Part shown: positions 37,295 to 44,119 of the stretch, piece after piece
How the letters are laid out: every line of letters begins with the position of its first letter
How positions within the stretch are numbered: position 1 is the stretch's first letter
Assembly: GCA_020060215.1 (NCBI GenBank)
Contig: JAGVAP010000009.1
Location: forward strand, 124,001-188,000
Reading direction: 5' to 3'
DNA from: Deltaproteobacteria bacterium
Lineage (GTDB): Bacteria > Desulfobacterota > DSM-4660 > Desulfatiglandales > HGW-15
Length of the DNA stretch: 64,000 bases
The notes under the pieces: generated by a model
The model's input: the letters and a program-made list of their open reading frames with translations, nothing else
The model's database searches: none
Told to the model about the DNA's origin: nothing
Made by a program: the position numbers and the translations under genes

Positions 37295-37991
37295 AACGTC
37301 GAATGTGAAGAGCCTTTATTGCGGAATGGAGTCAGTCAGAAAATCCATTGGAGAATCTGCGCTGGTGGTCGTTCATGGTGAAACGGGCCGGGGCAAGACA
37401 GCCACTTCGATGAAATTTTCTGCCGAAGAGAACTGTGTCTATTGTCGTGTAAAGAAGGGATGGACAGCGCTTTGGATGCTGAGGGATCTTTCCTTCGAGC
37501 TTGGAATGCACTCCATCCCGAAGAGGACTGCAAGTTGTTTCGATGCAGCCGTTAAAGAGATTCGCGATAATCCGCGCCCGGTCTTCATCGACGAAGCAGA
37601 TAAGTTATCAGAGTCGCTTTTTGAGTGGGTCCGCGATCTGGCAGACCTGAGCTATGTTCCATTCATTCTTGTCGGGGAACCAGAGATTCTCTTCATGATG
37701 AAAAAGCAGAGGAGGATCTGGAGCAGGGTCCAACAGGCTATTGAGTTTGGTCCGATCACTCCGCAGGATGTTCTGTTCTTCTCTCAACAGTCCTGCGAGA
37801 TCTTTCTGACCGGGGATCAGGCTGCAGCTATTCAGGCGGCAGCCACTGGCGACTTTCGGGCAATCAGGCGCATTCTCTTGAGTGTCGAAAACACACTGTC
37901 CGCGAACAGGTCCTTCTCGGCAAATTCAGGCGGCAAGGTCACTGACCGGATTGTTGAAACCGCGATCAAGAACGGCATGCATGGGGCGTAA
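37275..37991 (+). CDS. MuB-like AAA+ ATPase, transposition target protein
   Basis: A 238-residue AAA+ ATPase with Walker A GETGRGKT at 35-42 and Walker B RPVFIDEAD near 98-106, followed by a sensor-like segment ILVGEPEI. This matches the MuB/IstB-type partner that selects target DNA and activates the transposase. It lacks the N-terminal helix-turn-helix of phage Mu B, as many relatives do. Translation is coupled to the transposase gene by overlap. Confidence 0.9.
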   Translation: MKNMFAETSNVKSLYCGMESVRKSIGESALVVVHGETGRGKTATSMKFSAEENCVYCRVKKGWTALWMLRDLSFELGMHSIPKRTASCFDAAVKEIRDNPRPVFIDEADKLSESLFEWVRDLADLSYVPFILVGEPEILFMMKKQRRIWSRVQQAIEFGPITPQDVLFFSQQSCEIFLTGDQAAAIQAAATGDFRAIRRILLSVENTLSANRSFSANSGGKVTDRIVETAIKNGMHGA

Positions 37992-37992
37992 G

Positions 37993-38439
37993 ATGAGCAG
38001 GCGACCTAAGACCGGCCTGACTGCGAAATTGCGGGAAGCGGCAAGAGAATTCTCCGGGGTGTTCACTGCCGATCAGCTTGTCTCTGCCCTTGACATTCGG
38101 ACCTTCAGCGAGGTGCGAACGATCCATCCTTTGATCTGCAATTTGGTTCGAGGAGAGGAATTCGAGCGAGTGCGGGAAGGCGTCTACCGGCACGCTTCAA
38201 AGGTTCCACGTACGCGCAAGGTCGATGTGATGTGGCGTCTCTTTCGAGCAAAGAAGCAATTCAAGACCGAGGAGATCGAGCGGTTATCGGGTGCTGCCTC
38301 AAGCACCGTGCGGTTCTGTTGTCGGGATCTTCAGAAAACCGGAATTCTGAGGAAGGTTGGGGCAGGACGGTTTCAGCTTCTGAATGATCCAGGCCCGGCC
38401 ACTCCTGATGTTCTCTCGAACAATGGAGGCGTGAGATGA
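37993..38439 (+). CDS. Winged-helix-like protein of the transposable element
   Basis: A 148-residue basic protein starting right after the ATPase gene (one base apart). Two segments look like DNA-binding helix-turn-helix units: FTADQLVSALDIRTFSEVRT and FKTEEIERLSGAASSTVRFC. The last residues overlap the next gene by four bases. I do not recognise a named family; a regulator or a replication accessory is plausible. Confidence 0.7.
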   Translation: MSRRPKTGLTAKLREAAREFSGVFTADQLVSALDIRTFSEVRTIHPLICNLVRGEEFERVREGVYRHASKVPRTRKVDVMWRLFRAKKQFKTEEIERLSGAASSTVRFCCRDLQKTGILRKVGAGRFQLLNDPGPATPDVLSNNGGVR

Positions 38440-39128
38440 GGCGCGAGAAGTGGGAGAAGTCAATTTACGGTCTCCAGAATAAGACTATCCATTCGGCACG
38501 CGCGCAGCTTTGCATGGAATTGGACGATTGCCGCGAACTGGCCAGGTCCATAAACGGAACGCCTTCTCTCAGCAGCCTCAGCCTGGTTGAGAGATCTGAA
38601 TTGATCGAGATCCTGAAGGAGAAAGGCGCGAGGGTCCATAACCCGAAGATACCCGGCCTTCCTGCCACTTCACAGGGCAGCCGCAAGAGTCATTGTGCCA
38701 TCTTCCCCTTTGACAATGCCGTCCCGCGTCGTGACGGCACTGAAGGGGTTTCTGCCAGCAATGACAACGTGCGGTGCCCTGTGAAGTGGCAGGAAGCTGA
38801 GAAGAAGAAGGATGCCTACGCAAACAGGCTGGAAGAATGGAATTCAAAATTTCCGAATCACAGGCCTGGATTCGCCAGCAATAAGGAACTCGCTTGGATC
38901 CAGACGTTGTGGGATCTGAACTTTGCCGATGGCCGGGCCGGATCCGGGAGCGGAGGCCTGCGGGGGTTCGTCTTTCGGCAAACACAGAATCTGCCAGAAG
39001 GGCCGGTCTCTGATCTGGCCTTTCTGAGGGTGGAGCATGTACGGGCGGTTCTCACACCCTTGAAGGCGAAAGCATCGGCTGCCATGAAACGTAACTCCAA
39101 TCGCCCCCTCTGGAGAATGCCAGCATGA
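38436..39128 (+). CDS. GemA-like (Mu gp16, DUF1018) protein with an in-frame palindromic insertion
   Basis: The 230-residue protein has an N-terminal segment (IHSARAQLCMELDDCRELAR ... LVERSELIEIL) and a C-terminal segment (LAWIQTLWDLNFADG ... LRGFVFRQTQ ... HVRAVLTPLKA) that together fit the GemA/gp16 family. Between them residues of about 74-121 (LPATSQGSRKSHC ... CPVKWQE) are encoded by a 139-base palindromic DNA element, not by normal GemA sequence. The reading frame stays open through it. GemA is reported to affect host gene expression in Mu. Starts by a 4-base overlap with the gene before it. Confidence 0.7.
   Translation: MRREKWEKSIYGLQNKTIHSARAQLCMELDDCRELARSINGTPSLSSLSLVERSELIEILKEKGARVHNPKIPGLPATSQGSRKSHCAIFPFDNAVPRRDGTEGVSASNDNVRCPVKWQEAEKKKDAYANRLEEWNSKFPNHRPGFASNKELAWIQTLWDLNFADGRAGSGSGGLRGFVFRQTQNLPEGPVSDLAFLRVEHVRAVLTPLKAKASAAMKRNSNRPLWRMPA
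38658..38796. repeat. Nested palindromic element inside the GemA-like gene
   Basis: The outer arms are a perfect 22-bp inverted repeat (38658-38679, starting CTTCCTGCCACTTC, and 38775-38796, ending GAAGTGGCAGGAAG). Inner arms GTCATTG (38690) and CAATGAC, then CCCCTT with AAGGGG and TGCCGTC with GACGGCA, form further stems. The whole folds as a long hairpin. It resembles MITE-like or Rickettsia-palindromic-element-like insertions kept in frame in genes. Confidence 0.75.
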
Positions 39129-39460
39129 AGCCGAAGCGTGAAATGCGACCAGGGCTCACACTCAGTCAGAATTTTCGTCTTGCGATGACTGAGCAGAAAC
39201 TGACCTTCAGAGATCTTGCGAGAAAGTCTCATGTTGCGATTGACACCGCTTACCGCCTGGTCGAGCGTACACCCGATCTTGTCCGGGATCCTCTCATAAA
39301 GGTAGGGAAGACTCTTGGTTTCACCGAGCGGTCGATCCGTGAAAAGGCGAGACAGGAGCGGCTTTCCGAGAGAAAGACCTTTTCGAGGAAAGAGCAGTTC
39401 TACCAGATCGTTTCCGACCTGGTGAACTTCTTTGAAGCTGACCACGAAAGGAGGAGGTGA
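39125..39460 (+). CDS. HTH-type small regulator of the element
   Basis: A 111-residue basic protein with a helix-turn-helix of the XRE type (LTLSQNFRLAMTEQKLTFRDLARKSHVAIDTAYRLV at 10-45). The C-terminal half is charged and helical. It overlaps the GemA-like gene by four bases. It could be a second transcriptional regulator of the phage middle/late genes, which is only inference. Confidence 0.65.
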   Translation: MKPKREMRPGLTLSQNFRLAMTEQKLTFRDLARKSHVAIDTAYRLVERTPDLVRDPLIKVGKTLGFTERSIREKARQERLSERKTFSRKEQFYQIVSDLVNFFEADHERRR

Positions 39461-39513
39461 ATCAGTAGCGGCAAACGGAGGAGTTATGTCAACGCTTTCG
39501 AAGGGAGTCAGAA

Positions 39514-39891
39514 ATGCATCCAATACTTTCAAATGACCGAAGTGAAGACTTGATGAAGTGGGCAAAGATTCTGAAGGCTGTTGGTTATGTGCTGTCTGTC
39601 ATGGGCTCCAGAAATGACCAAGATCAGGCCTTCGAGTTTCATGGTGAACAAATCGGATGGATCATCGAGGACTATGCCGAAGCGATATATCAGACGGCAG
39701 AAGAAGCGCGCCTGCCCATTCAGGCCTTTTTCGAGGCCAAAACAAGTCAGGAAAATGCAAGAGCCTCTGTCACCCGGCAAAGTGAATCAGAGGCTCAAGA
39801 GCAGGCTCCCGAAGGAACCCGAGAAGAAGAAACTTTATCAGAGACTGTGGCCGGTTGCAAGTGTGGTGACAAGACACATCGGATGAATTGA
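39514..39891 (+). CDS. Hypothetical protein of the element
   Basis: A 125-residue acidic protein without a family I recognise. The first 75 residues are helical and the remainder is rich in Glu, Gln and Ser, ending with a Cys pair (GCKCGDKTH). ATG 39514 follows AGGGAGTCAG. It precedes an intrinsic terminator, so it probably ends the early operon. Confidence 0.55.
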   Translation: MHPILSNDRSEDLMKWAKILKAVGYVLSVMGSRNDQDQAFEFHGEQIGWIIEDYAEAIYQTAEEARLPIQAFFEAKTSQENARASVTRQSESEAQEQAPEGTREEETLSETVAGCKCGDKTHRMN

Positions 39892-39978
39892 GTTCTATTG
39901 CCCTGGCTACTCCGGCCAGAGGAAAAGGGGCACGCTCCCCCCTGCCAGGGCAAACCAAATGAGCGGCAACCTATGAGC

Positions 39979-40011
39979 GGGGTTGCGTGTGCGATGCATG
40001 CAACCCCTTTT
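39979..40011 (+). terminator. Intrinsic terminator
   Basis: GGGGTTGC (39979-39986) pairs perfectly with GCAACCCC (40000-40007), followed by TTTT and a T-rich stretch. It marks the end of the early operon and suggests that the next gene starts at ATG 40024 rather than at an upstream in-frame codon. Confidence 0.7.
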
Positions 40012-40023
40012 CTATTTGTGCAG

Positions 40024-40419
40024 ATGGATCGAGAACTGACAAAGCGCGAACGTGAAAGAGTTCTAGGTCTGCTACTGGAGATGAGACTGGCTAGTCCGCC
40101 TTCCTCCTCTATCGCTGAAGTATTCAAAAACCTAGTCCAGTTCGCAAGTGACAAGGGGTGCAGACTCTATTGGGCAGACGATCTTCTCAAATCATGGGGT
40201 TGTTCCGGATGTTTTTCTCGCAGCTTAAACGCGATACTGCTTCGGAGACAGGCACCCCATGACGTTGCGGTCACACTCGCCCACGAAGTTGGGCACCTCA
40301 TTGGCTGTTTAACAGACAAAACTGAGGCCGGAAACAGGGCATCTGATGAGGCCTTTGCAGATAGGTTGGAGAAAGTCATTCTTGATATCTTTTACACACA
40401 GGAAAGGAGGAACTTTTAA
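40024..40419 (+). CDS. ImmA/IrrE-like zinc metallopeptidase
   Basis: The protein of 131 residues has HEVGH (HEXXH zinc site) in VTLAHEVGHLIGC near residue 88 and an acidic residue further on (SDEAFADRLE) that can complete the zinc site. ImmA-type peptidases cleave phage or mobile-element repressors to relieve silencing. Here the gene is in the same element as a CI-type repressor, so that role is plausible but unproven. The start is uncertain: in-frame ATG codons also occur at 39973 and 39898, but they lie in or before the terminator. Confidence 0.65.
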   Translation: MDRELTKRERERVLGLLLEMRLASPPSSSIAEVFKNLVQFASDKGCRLYWADDLLKSWGCSGCFSRSLNAILLRRQAPHDVAVTLAHEVGHLIGCLTDKTEAGNRASDEAFADRLEKVILDIFYTQERRNF

Positions 40420-41105
40420 TGAACATGCAGGAGACAATTACCAAGTTGAAAGAGATGATCTTCGTGAAAAAGGGCACGGGGCAGGAGTGCCAGAAAGAGG
40501 AAGAACTCCTGAAGAGTCTCGAAGATCAGGAAGCGGAGGCCTTGAGGCTTGCCGATGAAAACCTGAAGGCTCTTAATGCCAAAAAAGCGGAGCTGGATGC
40601 ATCTTGGGACAAGGTTGGAGAGATCAAAAAGAAGTTCTCCAAAGTGGTGACCCAGTACCAGGGCCTGCTTTTGGATCTCTTCCGGGAAGAGCGAAACAGG
40701 GAGGCCCTTTTCGAACATCTCAGAGCGCTTCGGATCGCGGGCGGTATGGAGCTGGGTTCCTTCACTCCTCCCGGCCGGTCCATCTTCATCGGAAGCACCC
40801 GCACGCAATGGGTTGAAGATGAGATCTTCCCTTTGTCGGAGGATTTCAGAATGAGGCTCATTGCCGACAACCGAGAGTATTACGCGGAACGGCGAAAGAC
40901 CAAGAAGCAGAGGGTGCGGCCTCCGGTTGCGGACGGGGTGAAGTTCATCCCTGAACAGGTGCAACATATGATTCAAGCCGGTTTGGACGTGCCTGCCTGG
41001 ATGCGGGAGAGGCTGCATAAGTGGGAGGTAGCACGGAAGAAGGAGATAAAAGAGAACCCTGTCGAAAGCTTCGACGTGAGGGGTTCTCTCGACTTCATGA
41101 TTTGA
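40419..41105 (+). CDS. Hypothetical coiled-coil protein of the element
   Basis: A 228-residue protein with a long charged N-terminal helix (residues 1-90, heptad-like LKEMIF, LLKSLEDQEAEALRL) and a C-terminal segment rich in Arg and Lys. Strong GGAAAGGAGG precedes the start, which overlaps the previous stop (TAATG). I do not recognise the family. Coiled coils in such a place may be host-takeover or single-strand binding factors, but no function is claimed. Confidence 0.6.
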   Translation: MNMQETITKLKEMIFVKKGTGQECQKEEELLKSLEDQEAEALRLADENLKALNAKKAELDASWDKVGEIKKKFSKVVTQYQGLLLDLFREERNREALFEHLRALRIAGGMELGSFTPPGRSIFIGSTRTQWVEDEIFPLSEDFRMRLIADNREYYAERRKTKKQRVRPPVADGVKFIPEQVQHMIQAGLDVPAWMRERLHKWEVARKKEIKENPVESFDVRGSLDFMI

Positions 41106-41203
41106 CCTTGAAGCGAGCCGCCGAACTGCGCGTCCACGGCGGACGAAGTAGGCTTAGAGTCTCTGATTTACAAATTCGGATTTCACAGAAAGGAAGGTGC
41201 GCA

Positions 41204-41407
41204 ATGTTCCGAGGAAGAATGCAGGTGAAGGGAAAACCGGCCATGAAGAAGATCGTTATTGCGATGATCGAGAAAGACCTAAGTTCCGACGATGTCGGCA
41301 GGTTGGCGGGGATCTCCCCGGCCCTGGTGGATCAGATGATTTCCGGACAGATCAATGATCCTGAGTGGGAAGGGAAGATAGCGGCAGCGCTTGGAATCAG
41401 CCTCTGA
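41204..41407 (+). CDS. Small HTH protein
   Basis: A 67-residue protein (MFRGRMQVKGKPAMKKIVI...) with a helix-turn-helix-like stretch: KDLSSDDVGRLAGISPALVDQMI. AAAGGAAGGTG lies just upstream of ATG 41204; an upstream extension of the frame overlaps the previous gene and is unlikely. It may be another Cro- or Mor-like regulator of the element; the family is not recognised. Confidence 0.5.
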   Translation: MFRGRMQVKGKPAMKKIVIAMIEKDLSSDDVGRLAGISPALVDQMISGQINDPEWEGKIAAALGISL

Positions 41408-41468
41408 GAGCGAGCATCGTGTTCTTAGTATAACTGAATTGAGCCTCAAGCCGCACGGAGTCGTTTAG

Positions 41469-42176
41469 GTGGACCAGGGCGGGCAGCTCCAGGGAATAGT
41501 TGACTTGCCGGGGTTCTTTCACTGCGAAAGGGCCAACTGCGATCTGAAGATTTCAGCATGCATCGGAAGGCAGGAGGCAAATGCACAGAGGCATCCTTTC
41601 GAGCCGATACCCTATGCGATTTGCCAGGACTGCCAGAAAGGAAAAGGCTACCTGGTACAAGCGGAACCATTCCCCGAAGGCACCAAACCGAAGCGGGGAA
41701 AGGGTCAGAGGAAATCCGATTGCGACCTATACGGAAAGTGCCTTGATTTTGCGGCCAAGAGGGATTGGAAAAGCTGGAACTGCTACGGCTGCCCGGTGAT
41801 CGAGGGGGTGAAAGCGATGCCTACAGAAGATGGAATTGCGAAGGTTGTCAACACCCGGATCTGCGAGGATTGTAAATCCAAGCCCACGATCCATTCGAAT
41901 CATCCTCTGTGCGCTTCTTGCATGGCAAAGCGCTCGAACAGCAGCCCGAACAGGACGCAAAAGGCGCAGGAGAGGCGAAAACGGAAACACGCGACCGAGG
42001 ATAAGCGTAAGGTCGAGATCTCGCGCCCACGGCCCGATTTGAAAGTCCTTATTTCTTTTTCCCAGCATCCGGAAATCCTCGATGCTCTAAAGGCAGCGGC
42101 AGAGCGGGAAATCCGGCCTTTGGATCTTCAGGTGATCTACCTTCTGAAAAAGGGGCTCGAAGAAGTTCAAGGTTAG
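41469..42176 (+). CDS. Cysteine-rich zinc-ribbon-like protein with ribbon-helix-helix-like end
   Basis: A 235-residue protein starting at GTG. Several cysteine pairs suggest zinc ribbons: CERANCDLKISAC, CQDCQ, CDLYGKCLDF, CYGCP, CEDC and CASC. A basic linker (RKRKHATEDKRK) follows. The last 50 residues resemble a ribbon-helix-helix DNA-binding motif (VLISFSQHPEILDALKAAAERE). It is in the middle of the element; a late-gene regulator or DNA-processing factor is possible. I know no close family. Confidence 0.55.
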   Translation: MDQGGQLQGIVDLPGFFHCERANCDLKISACIGRQEANAQRHPFEPIPYAICQDCQKGKGYLVQAEPFPEGTKPKRGKGQRKSDCDLYGKCLDFAAKRDWKSWNCYGCPVIEGVKAMPTEDGIAKVVNTRICEDCKSKPTIHSNHPLCASCMAKRSNSSPNRTQKAQERRKRKHATEDKRKVEISRPRPDLKVLISFSQHPEILDALKAAAEREIRPLDLQVIYLLKKGLEEVQG

Positions 42177-42187
42177 GGGGAAATCCC

Positions 42188-42403
42188 ATGCTGCTATTTC
42201 TAATTCTCATAATTGGTTGGTGCATCCTGTTGGTTATCTGCTGGCCTGCTGCGGTAGTCGTTGGGCTTCTGTTCTTGGTTTTAGGAATGGTTTATTTGGT
42301 GATCCGCCTGACCGGCAAGACGATTGGCGGAGTGTTTGCTTTAGTGCGTGCCGCATTTCGGCATGAAAGGAGACCGGCAAATGGAAGTGGTCCTCGAACC
42401 TGA
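42188..42403 (+). CDS. Small membrane protein of the element
   Basis: A 71-residue protein with two hydrophobic helices (about 1-22 and 24-44, LLFLILIIGWCILLVICWPA then VVVGLLFLVLGMVYLVI) and a basic tail. It resembles a holin-like protein in size and topology but without an endolysin gene in the element. Function unknown. Confidence 0.5.
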   Translation: MLLFLILIIGWCILLVICWPAAVVVGLLFLVLGMVYLVIRLTGKTIGGVFALVRAAFRHERRPANGSGPRT

Positions 42404-42608
42404 TCAAGTAAAGCGGGAAAATGTTCCTGATCCTTTGGCGGAGTGTCTGGCCAGAGTCAGTGCTAAGGCCGTGCTGCTTGGTGGCGCTTCAATTGCGAAA
42501 AATTGCGGGATGTGCGGTGAAGAGAAGGAGGTGCACGCATGGGGTCGTTTATCGAGATCGTGGATGAACAGGAACGGATCGAGCATTGCTTCGGAGATTC
42601 GAGATTGA
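42381..42608 (+). CDS. Possible small protein overlapping its neighbours
   Basis: A 75-residue frame from ATG 42381 (MEVVLEPDQVKRENVPDPLAE) preceded by AAAGGAG. It overlaps the gene before it by 23 bases and the tail chaperone by 70 bases. It has a CGMCGEEKEVH segment. The overlaps and short length make it uncertain, although the ribosome site is good. Confidence 0.35.
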   Translation: MEVVLEPDQVKRENVPDPLAECLARVSAKAVLLGGASIAKNCGMCGEEKEVHAWGRLSRSWMNRNGSSIASEIRD

Positions 42609-42928
42609 TTCTGAGGCGGCTTACGCCCGAAACCCACGAGGAGATCCGTAGAAGACATACAAAGCGATACCGCACCAAATCCGGGGAGTGGGCAAAGGAA
42701 CTCGATGAGAACGCTGTTCTTCTGGACTGCATTGATTACGTGATCGTCGGTTGGAGCGGTGTCAAGCATCCTGTCACAAAGCAGGATGTTCCTTGCACCC
42801 CGGAGAACAAGAAGAGAATTCCCATTCAGGCAATGGGAGAGGTCATGGACCTGGTATCCGAATTGAACCAGGTCGCGCAATCAGAAGCCGAGAACGAATT
42901 AAAAAACTCGAAAGGTTCCTCCGTGTAA
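42539..42928 (+). CDS. Tail assembly chaperone, short form (gpG-like)
   Basis: A 129-residue protein of the phage type in which residues ...DCIDYVIVGWSG...DVPCTPENKKRIP recall tail assembly chaperone or minor tail proteins. AAGGAGGTG precedes ATG 42539. The 3' end contains a canonical -1 slippery heptamer in the right frame, and a second frame continues to 43227, directly before a tape-measure-like gene. This is the position and mechanism of the G/GT chaperones of tailed phages. Family assignment rests mainly on this architecture. Confidence 0.65.
   Translation: MGSFIEIVDEQERIEHCFGDSRLILRRLTPETHEEIRRRHTKRYRTKSGEWAKELDENAVLLDCIDYVIVGWSGVKHPVTKQDVPCTPENKKRIPIQAMGEVMDLVSELNQVAQSEAENELKNSKGSSV
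42901..42907 (+). promoter_or_regulatory. Programmed -1 ribosomal frameshift site A_AAA_AAC
   Basis: In the frame of the short chaperone the ribosome reads TTA AAA AAC, so the heptamer A AAA AAC is in the exact X_XXY_YYZ phase. A -1 slip continues as LERFLRVKADFPGLDCESC, and the frame stays open to 43227. Confidence 0.7.
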
Positions 42929-43227
42929 AAGCTGACTTTCCAGGCCTGGACTGTGAGAGCTGCGGGGACCAGGCCGAACCGGGGGAACCTGAGCCCGATT
43001 GTGCAGCTTGCCCTTTGCCGGAATTGCTTCCGGAAAATTTGGAAGCCCTACAGATTCATGAAGTGTTGAACGTCGGAACAGAAGCCGGGTTGGAGCAAGA
43101 GATGATTCAGATCACCATGCCGAAGATGACGAAGGAGAAGGCAAAGCTTTTGGTCATGAAACTTGCTCTGATCCGCAAGGTCACTTCGGCCATGAAGGGA
43201 GAAGCAGAAGATGGCAGCCGGAATTGA
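42907..43227 (+). CDS. Frameshift extension of the tail chaperone (GT-like)
   Basis: This frame has no good start codon of its own, but joins to the upstream gene through the -1 slip at 42901. It adds about 106 residues: FLRVKADFPGLDCESCGDQ, a CAACPLP cysteine set, and a helical C-terminal region EALQIHEVLNV. The join would give a fused protein of about 228 residues. In other tailed phages the minor GT form guides tape-measure folding; the tape-measure-like gene starts at 43211, inside this frame. Confidence 0.6.
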   Translation, partial: LERFLRVKADFPGLDCESCGDQAEPGEPEPDCAACPLPELLPENLEALQIHEVLNVGTEAGLEQEMIQITMPKMTKEKAKLLVMKLALIRKVTSAMKGEAEDGSRN

Positions 43228-44089
43228 ATTGGAAATGACGGTGACTGACAAAGGAACTGCGGAGGTGAAAGCAATCACGCAGAAGGCCCTTTCCTCTTTT
43301 GACAGTCTGAGAAACCATGCCATATCGGTCAGCCACTCTATCGGCAACGCATTTTCCGGAGCCATGTCAAAATTGAAGGAGTTCGGCAGCATGGTATTCT
43401 CTTTGCGGGGACTCATGGTCGCGCTTTCTGGAGCCGGGGGCATTCTTCTCGTTTCGCGAGCAGTTGAAATAATCGGAGAGAGATCCGAAACGCTGAAACA
43501 GAGGTTCGATGCCGTCAAGGAGGCTGCTGGAGGCTTCATAGATCGGCTCATCGATTACGTGGGGAAAAGCCCTGAGCTGTTGAGTTTCTTGGACCGCATG
43601 AAAGAGAAGATCATCGATTGGACACAGAGAATGCCCGAGCTGGAGGGAACCATCCGGGGTTTCTTCGATGGGGTTTCTGCATTCATGCAGGAGGCGCTTC
43701 CGAAAATAACCGCTTTCGTCAGCAACTTCCTCGGGGTTATGAAGGAACTCTATGACCGGATCAAGTCGATGTGGCAGACCATCAAGGACATTGCCGCTGG
43801 AGCGAAAAGCGTCATGAGTGCCCTCGGTCGAAGTATACCTTCCGAAATGTACGGGCCAGATGGTCAGATACTTCAACCGGAGCCTGCTCCAGGCACCAGC
43901 AGCTCCCCAGCTCCTGCTCCTGCTTACGGCAGCGAAGCTTATTGGCAGCAGCAGGTGAGCAGTCCAATCACCGTGAATTTCAACGGACAGATGAGCCGGA
44001 GCGATGTCACGAACATCATCAGCGAAATGGAGCGCCGTGGGGATCGCGGTGGGGGTGGCGAGTACGTGTACGGAGTCGCTTCCTATTGA
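43211..44089 (+). CDS. Short tape-measure-like phage protein
   Basis: A 292-residue mostly helical protein with a hydrophobic segment near 60-85 (FSLRGLMVALSGAGGILLVS), amphipathic helices, and a Pro/Ser-rich linker near 230 followed by a short tail domain. Its position after a frameshifting chaperone gene indicates a tape measure. It is very short for one; if used as such it would set a tail of roughly 40-50 nm, or it may be a remnant. It starts after GGAGAAGCAG. Confidence 0.55.
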   Translation: MAAGIELEMTVTDKGTAEVKAITQKALSSFDSLRNHAISVSHSIGNAFSGAMSKLKEFGSMVFSLRGLMVALSGAGGILLVSRAVEIIGERSETLKQRFDAVKEAAGGFIDRLIDYVGKSPELLSFLDRMKEKIIDWTQRMPELEGTIRGFFDGVSAFMQEALPKITAFVSNFLGVMKELYDRIKSMWQTIKDIAAGAKSVMSALGRSIPSEMYGPDGQILQPEPAPGTSSSPAPAPAYGSEAYWQQQVSSPITVNFNGQMSRSDVTNIISEMERRGDRGGGGEYVYGVASY

Positions 44090-44119
44090 CGCCTGATTTT
44101 CAGTCACGAGGTTCCGCTG

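Noticed and set aside
42751..43227. Independent gene in the second chaperone frame starting at 42751
   Set aside because: The part before 42907 overlaps the chaperone in another frame and has no ribosome site; a frameshift product explains it better.
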